A stretch of DNA of 64,000 bases, taken from assembly GCA_963924555.1 (NCBI GenBank), contig OZ004595.1, forward strand, positions 4,334,599 through 4,398,598, given 5' to 3'. Both the position numbers and the translations under genes were made by a program. The notes below the pieces were generated by a model, which worked only from the letters and a program-made list of their open reading frames with translations, did no database searches and was not told where the DNA came from. Source of the stretch: Crambe crambe. Taxonomy: Eukaryota; Porifera; Demospongiae; Poecilosclerida; Crambeidae. This document shows positions 46,209 through 57,244 of the stretch, in pieces. The first letter of the stretch is position 1. Each line of letters starts with the position of its first letter.

Positions 46209-49200
46209 TCTCCCCCTCCTTCAAGTCGGCAATAGTGGGGGGAGAATTTTCTCGAGAGAGTCCATCTGCATTTCCATTTTGTCTTCCTGGTTGGTGATTG
46301 ATGGAGAAATCGAATGGCTGGAGGTAAAGGCTCCACCTTGACAGTCGCCCATTACTGTCTCTCATCTTGTGTAAGTATTCTAATGATCTGTGATCAGTTT
46401 GTACTTGGAAATGTCTCCCTTCTAAGTAAACTTGGAAGGTTCATATATATACCTTCCATAACTGCAAGACACTCCTTCTCGACAGCGCGTATCGTCTCTC
46501 CCTTGGTAGTAGTTTCCGTGATGCAAATGCCACTGGATGCTCCTCTCCTTGATCGTCCACTTGTGTTAACACTGATCCAATTCCCAGGTCTGACGCATCG
46601 GTTTGTAATACGAATGGTATGGAGAAATCTGGGTTCCTCAGTAGCTATCGGTTCAGCTGTCAGTCGTTTCTTCAGCTCAACAAATGCTTTGTTTTGCTCC
46701 TCTTTCCATTCAACTTTGTTTGAAGCCGAGGCCTTCATCAGGTCAGATAGAGGTGCTGCGATAGTGGAAAAATCCTTGATAAATCTTCTATAGTAGCCTG
46801 CAAGTCCAAGGAAGGCTCTGACCTCATTCTTTGTCTGAGGCCTCTTGAAATTTTGAACAGCTTTGATTTTGCAGATTTCAGGACGAACCTTGCCTTCACC
46901 TACAACATGTCCGAGATAATTACAACAGTTCTTGGCAAATTGGCATTTCTTCTATTTGATTTTTAAGCCAGCTTTTCTCAAATTCTGAAAAACACACATG
47001 AGGTGTTGTACATGTTGCTCCCAGGTGTCACTGTGAATGATAACATCATTCAAGTATGCAGCTGCAAATTGGTGAACATCTTCCAGAACTTTGTCTATCA
47101 GACGCTGGAAGGTTGAGGGTGCTCCCATTAATCCAAAAGGCATCGTTGTGAACTCATACTTCCCAAATGGGGTGATGAAAGCCGTCTTCTTTGACTTTCC
47201 TTCTCAACCGGTACTTGTCAATAACCTTTTGTGAGGTCTAGCGCCGTGATGTATTTGGCATTTCCCAGACGGTCGATCAATTCCTCTACTCTGGGTATGG
47301 GGTATGGATCGGCTTTGGTAATGTGGTTCAACCTTCTGAAGTCAACACACAGTCGTTTGGAGCCATCCTTTTTGGGTACTAGGATGATTGGTGCAGCCCA
47401 TTCGCTAGTTGATGGCACAATGATTCCTTGTGTCAACATCTCTTTGATTTCTTCTCTCAAGGTGTCTCTTAGTGCTTGGGGAATCCTGTAAGGTGGCAGC
47501 CTGACTGGGCTTGCCTCTCCCGTGTCCACACTATGCTCAACAACATCTGTTCTTCCCGGTATGTCACTAATAACATATGCAAACTCCTTTTTTAGCTTCT
47601 TGAGATCTCTCTGCTGGTTGGGAGAAAGTTGATTACTACTTGTCTTTTCTTCTTGGTTGTCATTCCAGGTCAATGGTTCAACATCCTCACACTCAGCTGC
47701 AAGTAATACTGCTGGGACTGGCGAATTCTGCTGTTTGAGGGCATTCACGTGGAAAGTTCGTTTCCTCTTCTTGTGATCTGTCATGTCTACCTCATAAGTG
47801 ACATCTGACTTCTTCTGTAGGATAGGGTACGGCCCTATAGCCACTCTGTCAGCAACTTGTTCTGCTTCCTGGGGAGGAAGACTAGCACCATATCTCCCTC
47901 TTTGAAATTTCGGGTGGTTGTTTTCCTGTCACTTCTTGTGTTGAGTTTTGGCTTTCTGTTCATTCTCTCTCATTGACTCTCGCACTCGTTCCATTCTTTC
48001 TCTGAGCAGCCTCAGGTATTCCACGACTGGTACTGGATACGTAGTATCTTTTTTCCAACGTTCTGCAAGTTCATCCAGCCCATCTCTCATTTCCTTGCCA
48101 TAGACGAGTTCGTAGGGTGAATATCCGGTTGAAGCATGTTCTGTTCCTCTGTAGGCCCACATCAGGTATGGCAGGCATAGGTCCCAAACTTCTGTCGACT
48201 TATCAACCAACTTCCAATGTAGCATCAAATCTTTTGACCATGCCATCCGTCTCAGGGTGGTACGCACTAGTCCTGATGTGTTTGACTCCTGTCAGAGCGT
48301 GAAATTTTTCCATCAGCTTGGAGGTGAAATTGGAGCTGTTGTCAGTTAAGATTTCATATGGAATTCCTACTCTGGCAAATACTTCAATGAGAGTTCTTGC
48401 AACTGTCTCACTGTCAACCATCTTTAATGGAAATGCTTCAGGCCATTTGGTTGCGTAATCCATGATGACTAACACGTACTTATTTCCTCTCTTTGTCCTT
48501 TTTAGAAGGCCAAAAATATCCATGGCTATTCTTCGGAAAGGTACATCAATCACCGGCAGTGGCTGGAGTGGTACCCTCTTACTCTTCACTGGGTTTGCTT
48601 TCTGGCATTTTGGACAAGATTTGCACACCTGGGCGACGTCCTTCCTGATTCCTGGCCAGTTGAATCTGGACAGGTGTTCAGTCGGCTGAGTGTTCTCTTC
48701 CTTCCAAAGTGTCCAGCAATTGGAGTAGAATGAGTCATCTTGAGGATTTCCTCACGACATACCTGTGGAAGAACAAAAAGTGGGTTAAGTGAGTGAACAT
48801 CTGAGTCAGGGTCCTCTTTGTGTCGGATAAGCAGGCCATCTTTCCAGCAGTAGAGTCCTTTGCCATCGTCTGCCTGTCTCCTAGCGTCTTTCAAAGTAGG
48901 ATCCTCTCTCTGCAAGGCAGCTAGCTTATCTTTGTCAATGGTCTCAGGTCGCTGCTTAGTAGCCTCTTTCACCCTAGTAAACTCCTGCCACTTCTCTGCT
49001 CTGGTCAGTTTCTTTTTGTCTTTGGAAACCTGCATGAAAAGAGAAGGGTCCAGTTCGTAGAGATCACCCAGATTACTGTCAGCAATTTCCACACTTTCTT
49101 GTTCAACATTTGAATGTTCAGCAGCTTCCGAATCATCTCGATAGATTCTGTCTTCAGCACCCGAATTTCTGAGGTCCGACTCTGAGAGTTCATATCTCTC

Positions 49201-50712
49201 CATGGTGTCATCTTCTAGCAATAGTTCCGGGTGTACTTCATCTTCTGCTTCTCTTTGCCTGGCTTCCATATCTTCTTGTTCTTGTTTTCGGGTCTGTGCT
49301 CTCGTTACCACCAAAGCACTGTCATAATTCCTGGCTGCCATCATTAGAAGTTTTGGGAAGTCTGGAATATCATTCCCAAAAAGTGCATCAAGTTCAATTG
49401 AGTCCGACACCGCAACCGTCAAATTGTACTGCTTTCCCTCCACTTCAATCTTGGCTCTTAATTCCCATTGGTAATTGGACCAGGTTGTCACTCGCTGTCT
49501 TGAACAACCTCTTCCAGCCCAACATATCCTTATCTGTCAACATCCTTGGGTGGACAAATGTACTGGTAGCTCCACTATCAAGCAGTAGTTTCTTAGAAGG
49601 TTTTCCATTCACCTTGCCCTCTATCTGCCATTGAGTTTGGTCCCCATTCTCTTGGTCTTGTCCTCCATAGTTGATAGCCTCAGCTGCTTCTGGACACCGT
49701 GCCTTGATGTGACCCCACTTCTGGCAGTTGAAACACTTGGGCCCTTGCTCACGGTCCCATTTCTTTTCTCCGCTGCTCTCTCCATCTTTTGACATCTTCA
49801 ACTTCTCCTTGGAACTTAGAATGTCCTTCAGATTTGAGATTTACATCATCTGGATGATTGCTTCTTCCTTGCCACTTGGTTCTGCCACTTCTTTCATCAG
49901 CTATCCAAGCACTTTCATGGGCACAGATGGACTTCATTAGGTCGTCAAATGTCTTGTGTTGAAGCTCCCTCATCCTAACTTGTAGTCTTGTGGGCAGTTG
50001 TTGCAGTAACCTCTCCAGCAACATCAAGGTGTAAGCATTCATACCTCTTGCTTGTAACCAGCGATCGAACTGGAGTTTCACCCAACGACCCCATTCTTTC
50101 GATCATAAGTATTGTCCAAGAATCGCAATCTGTACACATCTGCAGACACGCTGTAGGCCTCAAGCACCTGTGTCTTCACTGTTTCATACATTTGTTTCGC
50201 TTCGGCATCCAGCTTAGAATAGGCTAACAATCCCTTTCCTGACAGCACAGTTACAAGCTGACTTGTCCATCTCTCCTTGGGCCATTTTTCTGATGTCGCA
50301 GTTGCCTCAAAACCCTCAAGGAATGAATATCATCACTTTCCTCAAGAAATTTATGCAACTTTGCACGAGGCATATTTGGGTCCTTCGGTTCCTCTGTTCT
50401 TCTCAAAAAACAATTTCATTAGCTTCTCCTGTCTTTGTTGCATCTCTTGCTCCCATTCATGGCGTCTTTCTTCTTCTCGTTCCAGTCGTCTAGCCTCTTC
50501 CTCTCGGTGTTTTTCTGCTTCCGAACGTCGACGTTCTTCTTCTTGCTCCAAGCGTCGAGCCTCCTCCTCTCAGCGCTTTTCTTCTTCCAAACGTCGTCTT
50601 TCATCCTGGACTTTCAGCATCTCCATAAACATCGCCATCATCTCTGTTGACTCATATTGAGCTGTAGCCTTCAGTGTCCTCTGGGTTCTTCGGTCATCGT
50701 GCTGCCACCAAA

Positions 50713-51014
50713 TGTCAGGAACTCTCGTCAACAAACCGCCACAAATAGCGAGAAGATGCACCTTTTAAAATGTTATTATAGTAAATGTTAAATCTCTTAC
50801 AAAAACAAACAGAACTACTCTGATCTCTCCCTGACCAGCTAGTTACCGTATCTCACTACTTCCAGAATCCAATGATCCACACACACAGAAAGTTCTAGAC
50901 ACACACCAAAGAGTCCACAACATAAAATTCACATGACACACAGAAGTAACAATTAAACACAAACATAAGTGTTAATCCACAGTTCAGGTTACATGTCAGG
51001 GGTTTATCCTGACA
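50713..51014 (-). repeat. 5' LTR of the retrotransposon (right copy)
   Basis: 302 bp, about 98 percent like the other copy apart from a few small length differences. Just inside it is a TGGTGGCAGC stretch that could serve as a primer-binding site; the tRNA was not identified. Confidence 0.85.
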
Positions 51015-51019
51015 CTGAT

Positions 51020-52610
51020 TTAGGCAAGTCTGTGTGAGCCTCACATTGTTGTAAGTTGGCTCTAGTAACCAAGTTAGTAATTTCAGAGACTCCAACCATA
51101 CTGATTCATCAGTATTTTTACTGAAATTTGACCAAAAATACTGAAGAATTTTCAAAAATACTGAAATTTAGATAAACTTACTATACACATTTTATATTAG
51201 CATTACTATGAAAATGGCTGAACTGAAATTCATACCGGTAAAATACTGAAAATGCTTTATACTGAAATCAAAGTTCACTGGTTGGAGGCACTGTAATTTA
51301 GCTAGCTAGTTGATTATGCCTACTTGCTGTGTGGAAGGCTACTACACATATTAGCCTACGAAACTCAATACTAGCACGCGCCAATTTTTGACCACATCCG
51401 TGTTGTCGAAGGAGCGGTTTCGGCCATTGGGTGGTTGCTAAGGAAAATTCATGTAGTGTCAAAATGGAAGAGCGATAATTTTAGAGAGGCAAATAAGCTG
51501 TTAGCAAAGGGATGTTTTAATTTTGTGGCGAATAAGAAACTACAGTTATAGTAAAAATTAGCCAGATAATGGAAGTAATAGGCAATTATACCGTATTTTT
51601 TACTCTTGGGCCCCTTTTTTGGCTCACTGGATATATTAAAAACCTGATAAAATATACCAAAATATCACCAATAAGTTATAGTGTGCTATAAAGTGCAAAA
51701 TCACCTGCCTGATTGCGTTATAAGAGATACAATCACTGAAGGTATTCAAGGTGCATTCATTGGGCCCCTTTCCTGACTTACAACTTTGAGTGTTGCAGTC
51801 TTCTTCCATGCTAACAGCTACATCATAGGCTGTAGTGCGCTAATGTTTAGAACACTCCTTGCATTTACTGCAAGTATAATAAGGAAACTTGAGGTGTGAA
51901 ACAGACATTGCATGGATATATCAATGTTTCATATTACCCGCCAATCGTAGTAGACGCGCACGCCATGGCCCACGCACCAATAACATGGATGTTGTCATTT
52001 CAAAGTACGGAATTTCCAATCCCCGTAAGGCTAATGCTGCCCTGCCATGTATTACGTGTCACCGGACCCTCGCGCCTTCGGCACTGTCACGAAATATTTG
52101 GTCCAGGGAAATATTTTGTCCGGGGCGGATGAAAATTTTGCAATTTTTTGTCCGGCGCTGCCATAAATTGTCTTCTTGACCTCTTTACATGCATTAGCTA
52201 TAATAGCTAGCTAAGTACTAACTAATAAGCTGTAGCTAACAAAATTTAATAGCTTGTTACTAATTCCCAGTATCAGAAATAATTATGCCTGATAAACAAA
52301 TTTTTTGTCAGACATCAAGTGCCACTGTAATACTAGCCATTTCTTGCTGTAGTGTAGTTCACTAATTTGTTTTCCTTTCCCCCTTGCATCATTTATAACC
52401 CATATAACTCAACTGAAAGATTAGCAGATTCTTAATTGTGGCTGTCTGCTCACAAATATTAGCTACAGTATAATGATAAATACTGCTAAAGTTCTAGCTA
52501 TAATAATTAATTCAAACACCTACTATATATCACTTCAAGAAGCTGTTATATAGAATGTATGTCAGACACACAGCTATAATTATAAACGAAGTATTTGATC
52601 ATAAAACACT
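51020..52610. other. 3' flank of gene H plus unrecognised sequence
   Basis: 51020-51345 matches the flank of pseudogene C (19865-20165). 51355-52180 is different DNA, partly GC-rich (ACTAGCACGCGCCAATTTTT, GACGCGCACGCCATGGCC), with overlapping short open frames on the plus strand near 51890-52180 that I cannot assign. It may be an inserted element. Confidence 0.35.
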
Positions 52611-52616
52611 ATTATG

Positions 52617-55183
52617 TTACTGTGCATGATCAATAACTTCATAGGTTCCAGTCATCTCGGATTCACCCTCTATGTTAGCTTGTGGATTACTCCTTGAGAA
52701 CCCATACGATGGGTTTTCATTTAGGTCAAAACTTGCTCCAACCTGCTTGGATCCATATGCTTTCAAGTCAGAGCTTGCCTCCACTTGTGAGTGACTTTGT
52801 GGAGAGTACTGAATCCTTCTCTTATAGTGTATGGTAGTGGCCAACAGGAGCAGAATAATAGCAATCAATACTAGAACTATCAGCACTAAAACTATCACTC
52901 CAATTGCGGTTCCTGACAATGGAATACCTACAGTGACAACATAAACAATTATAATAGCGAGTCTATGGGATAATATAGTTATTTTTTAGTATAACAAATC
53001 CACTGGTCCATAATTCTTCAAACATATTCTGAATCTATACCATTTACATTTAACAATGTAAATAGGCAACAGGTCAATATACATCATAATGGCACACTGC
53101 ATCACTGTACTGTATACAGTGCATACAGTGCATGCATAATATGTGACTTTGATAATGCAGTCAAAGTATAGTGTAATACAGATACTTCAAAAGATATCTT
53201 TGAAGTGACACAGGTGTAGGAATATTGTTAGGGTAGATGATCTGGAGGTCACCTCAGCTCTATTAACACTTGATAGTGATTAAGAATTTGATGATAACAA
53301 AAGTTCATATATGGTTGTATGTGTGTGAGTTGTTGATTGAATTGTTCTGTGTCAGTGTCCAAGCTAGAATGGAAATTTTATGTTTACAATTTATTTTGGT
53401 TGTTAGAGCTTACTTATTAGCTTTTACACTATTAAGGTAATTAAATTTCTTGATTAATTTTCTTTGTTGAACATGACCATGAGTATAAATTAACATTGTT
53501 ATTTCTTTCTTCTACTAATTTTCTGTTACCAGGGTGAATAGCTAGTGCAGAACCTTTTGTCTCCTTACGAAGAACCCACAACAGTATGCACCGAGTTATC
53601 TAATGTGTCACCCTGAAAATGCAAGCCAAAGTAAAGTGCAATACGGATGCCCTAAAAGATATCTCTGAAGTAACACATGCAAGGTTATAATTATACAGGT
53701 GTGATCATTAAGGTAATCACAATTAGTATACACAGAGTTATCTAATGATGTCTTAGGGTGGAAGGGAAGGAAACACTCTATACAGCAAAGTAATAATTAC
53801 GACTTTAGCCAATCCTGCCCCCAATCACCTGTAATAGTATAGACTGTACATGTGGTATGTATTTGTGTTTGCTATTAAATTGTTTAGCACTCTAAAGTGT
53901 GACCTGCATAGTGGCAATTCAATTGTGTGTATAACAAATCTAAAAACTCGTTAAGTCTTGCTTCCACTTCATAATGCTTGACATTCATCTGATGAAGGGA
54001 CTGACATGCATTTAATCTTACTCACGGGTGCATGGAAGGTCCTCCTCTCCTGGTGCTCTGTAGTAGCCCTCCACACAGGGACATACCACCAACCCAGGTT
54101 CCACACCCACACTGTTCTCAGGACAGCTACGACACTCACCATAAGTCATTGACAGGTAAGTACCAGCCACACAAGCTGTAAACAACACAGAGTTACAGAG
54201 TTTCATATTCACAATGATATATTGTCCTTAACAGTCTAACCTTCAGTACATGACTTTCCATTCTCTGTTGCCAGGAACCCTTGGTTACACTGACAACCTG
54301 ACACAACACTCCATGTCCCTCCTGGGCTACAGGTCAGAATTGGTGCTGGTCCACTCTCAGTACCAGCATTAGCTACACACTGTCCTGTCACTCTGAGTGG
54401 CTCTTGACTTGGTGTTGTAATTGGAGGGGAAATGGTCTCTGGTCGAATCATAAGTCCTACAGTTTCTTGGGGGCAGATATTGTAGAATACTATGACACGA
54501 GTAACTGTTAAACATGTGTCTTCATCTCTAATAGCAAAGTAGAATCCACTTTCATTAGTTGCAAAGTTGAGATATCTGGTCTGATTTTGTAGATTGCCAT
54601 CATTAGGGACTAATCTACTTATTAGCACATAGTTACTGGTATTCCTGGCTGCAACACTGTTAATAGTAGATGTCCATACCATGAGGAGATCCTTGAGCAG
54701 CCCTCAATACAACCTTCCTGCTCAAATTCTATTTGTACACTGACTTGAGGCAAATGAGTCCCATCAACTGTTGTTCTGTTGATGAACTGTGTAATCAGCC
54801 AGTTATCCTGTACACCATCTCTAAAACCACATGCAGTCACTTTCTGTCGGCAAGTATTGTCAGCACTCTGGAACCACTGCAAATATAAAACACACTAAAG
54901 TAAACTCTAGCAAATCCACTTCACTTACAGTGCTTTGTGAACTGCTATTATCAACATCCACCTGCTGCCATACAGCACCACTTTGTGTCGAAAGTAAACG
55001 GATATAGTTGAAAGAGTCCATCAGTGTTCTTGCATTGACAGGATGTACTGGAGGAGCAATTCCTGGCACACCAGGTAAAGTATTTGTACAGAATGAGTCA
55101 CCATCTCCAGGAGCTTGAGCAATGACTACTGATAGCAGAGCAGTCAGACACATGAAAAAAACACCTCTATCTACATCATACAT
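52617..55183 (-). CDS. Gene H: short-tail Eph-like receptor without FN3, one frameshift
   Basis: Exons: 55183-54929, 54876-54241, 54175-54026, 52927-52617. The first exon lacks three codons (GRGA region) in frame relative to gene B. The LBD exon is 636 bp against 643 in genes A, B and F: seven bases are missing within the [10 protein letters not shown] region, which throws the frame, so the downstream part of the LBD ([22 protein letters not shown]) is in another frame. EGF-like and transmembrane/tail exons are open; the tail retains NPSY and TGTYEVI but has lost several residues including the NLAY motif. No FN3 exon lies in the 1.1-kb EGF-tail intron. As read it is a pseudogene, perhaps recently broken, or an allele. 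Confidence 0.75.
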
Positions 55184-55358
55184 AGTAGCTAGCTGCTACA
55201 ATATTATACGTACAATAATAACGTACATATACATGCGCGCGAACAAAATTAATCGGCTTGCAGGTGTGGGGGCGGGGCTTGACATTCTGCGCGCGCACGT
55301 AGAACCAAATTTGATAATGCACGCGCGAACTTCAGTCATAACGACCCTGTACCTAGTA

Positions 55359-56516
55359 ATGGCACTGGGACCAGCAGATAGAGGCCACTCTCCATTTCCC
55401 AGTCCAGAAAGAGCCTTTTATGGCTTTGCCTGTTATCTCAGTTCGTACCTCGTCGCTGGTGAGGCATTAGCTAGGCTAGCTGCGTGCAGAGTACTGAATG
55501 TAGCATTGTATGATATAAATTTTAGGTATCACAATAAATGTTTGCCTTCATAATATATAGGGTTGTATTTGCTGTGGGCGTTTCTTCCCGATGAATACCT
55601 TCATTTGATTGGTTTTTCATATTTCCCACAAAAGTGAGCTGGAGGCTATACAGGCACTTTATTTTTCTGTTAAAGCTCAGCTCCCAGTCTACAAAACAAG
55701 ATCATGAAAATTTAACCTTAGGCCCATCAACTTTTTGAAGGAGCTTGGCTATGGCTATGAAGTTAATTATCAGAATTATTATACTTTTACGCTTCTGTGT
55801 ATTTTGTACATCATGTAATCATTTATGTGTTTTGTGATTGCATGCATGTGGAGATGCACGCAGTATACTAATGTCAATATAGTACTCATGAGTGTTATTG
55901 TTTTTTAGGTACTGGGCAGTAGCTATCCCAACATACTGCTGTGTTGCATTTATAACTGTGATCATCCTTTACTTTGGGTCAAATTTGTTACTAGTCCCAG
56001 ACATTAATGATATCAGGAACTTGACAGGTTAGTGGTTAGTAATCTTTATGCTTATTCTTTATCCTCTCTTCAGAAGTATTTCGTATTATAAAAAGTTCAT
56101 GAGATAACTCCTAAATACCTTGAATGGTAAATAGAAAACCATTGACTGATCTCAGCTTCATGTCTATTTACAGCCTAATGGCCTAGATTCACTTTCGACT
56201 TTAAAAAATCAGTTCAAATCTTTTTCTAATTTTGTGGAATTTACCAATAGCACTCAAATGTATCTAAGCCACAGAGTTGTAAATTTTGTACCCAGAGCAC
56301 TATGGGTAACTTTACTGGAAAGGTGTTTATTTTGGTTTCATTGTACTTTCTAATATTTATTTTCATTCTGTGACAGACTCGCACGCCCTTGCTCCTCCAG
56401 CCCAGCCCTATCAATCTTCCATCCCCCCACTCTACGACATACCCATAGAGCAAGTGAATGAAGTCATGTTTGGAGAACATAAGCTAAGAAATCAAGGTCC
56501 AGAAAATTTTTTTTAG
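55359..56516 (+). CDS. PIGP: PIG-P, subunit of GPI-GlcNAc transferase
   Basis: Four exons: 55359-55458, 55561-55633, 55909-56027, 56377-56516, in phase with GT..AG borders, giving 143 aa, close to the usual size of PIG-P. PIG-P is a small ER membrane subunit of the complex that transfers GlcNAc to phosphatidylinositol, the first step of GPI-anchor synthesis. Family features seen: [20 protein letters not shown] leading into the first transmembrane helix, [20 protein letters not shown], then QKYWAVAIPTYCCVAFITV (second helix), and a C-terminal IPPLYDIPIEQVNEVMF matching the family's DI.I..VN motif. The gene lies head-on between genes H and G of the receptor array. An AATAAA is at 56604-56609. 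The first exon is GC-rich upstream (GCGCGCGCACG). Confidence 0.93.
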
Positions 56517-56603
56517 AAGTCAGTGCATGTGGTTGAGTACACCCATGACTATATAACTCTGTATTTGCAAGGCTCTATAGCCAATGCTTTGACATGGATG
56601 GTT

Positions 56604-56609
56604 AATAAA
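56604..56609 (+). promoter_or_regulatory. Poly(A) signal of PIGP
   Basis: AATAAA 88 nt after the PIGP stop, the first such hexamer downstream on this strand. Confidence 0.5.
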
Positions 56610-56636
56610 AAATCGTGCTGCCACAGTTGGCTCTTC

Positions 56637-56640
<4 letters not shown>

Positions 56641-56670
<30 letters not shown>
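56641..56670. repeat. (ATT)n microsatellite
   Basis: Ten uninterrupted ATT/TTA units, just past the PIGP 3' end. Confidence 0.85.
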
Positions 56671-56672
<2 letters not shown>

Positions 56673-57244
56673 TTATTTCAAAGTCATAAAGATAACAGTG
56701 CCTAATGGCATAATATGTATGTTCCCTGGTCATGAAAAGGCAGGGAATTTCTCTTTGTTATAATATGGGGCAACGTGTCATCCCTACAACAGATGGATTC
56801 AAAATAAGTCATACAATAGCAGCTACTCCCCTATACTAATCAGGAATTGATGAGCAGCTTGTAATGGTACGTTCACATCCAGTGAGGAACAGGAAGCCAG
56901 TTTCTAGCAGCCAATATCATGGACGAGCCACTCTGTAGTCATTTTAAATTATACAAATTAGGGATAATATTATCATTGCGAGCGAAGCAAGCCACTATGG
57001 GGTTGAATGAGAAGTTGCTATTATTTATATTGTAGCTATGTACATTAATATTCTTCTGGTTCCGTCCTTTGCAATAATTATGGTGACATCATTGGCTAAA
57101 GCTTCACTCCGCCACTATACTTTGCATTCAAAAAGAAAAAGAAGAAGAAGAAAGCATTAAAATTAATGGTTGAATTTTCTTGAAATTAGCTAATTAAAGG
57201 TATAAAAAATAAATACAACTACACAACAGCACACAGAGTCACAT

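Larger units (their letters stand above)
45911..51014 (-). mobile_element. Ty3/gypsy-class LTR retrotransposon fossil, Gmr1-like domain order
   Basis: A fossil of about 5.1 kb, coding on the minus strand. The long terminal repeats are 45911-46208 and 50713-51014, both TGTCAG..CTGACA, about 98 percent alike, so the insertion is fairly young. A 4-5 bp host duplication (TGAT core) flanks it, and the empty version of the site is seen near 19855-19870. A purine tract abuts the 3' repeat. Parts in order: Gag (charged coiled coil, SCAN-like segment, CCHC knuckle CFNCQKWGHIKARC) about 50690-49700; protease (LLLDSGAT) about 49650-49400; integrase (zinc-binding HHCC, core, GPYP module) about 48800-47750; reverse transcriptase about 47700-46950; RNase H about 46750-46390. 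Integrase precedes reverse transcriptase, as in the Gmr1 group. The coding region has about five or more breaks and is not functional as read. Confidence 0.85.

Noticed and set aside
46314-46793. Plus-strand open frames inside the retroelement
   Set aside because: They are antisense to its RNase H and other pol parts and have no resemblance of their own.
45911-51014. Calling the retroelement Ty1/copia because integrase precedes reverse transcriptase
   Set aside because: The integrase GPYP module and the reverse transcriptase and RNase H motifs are gypsy-type; the order fits the Gmr1 group.
51889-52179. Plus-strand gene candidate near 52 kb
   Set aside because: Two overlapping short frames in GC-rich DNA, no domain recognised and no splice partners; left as unassigned.
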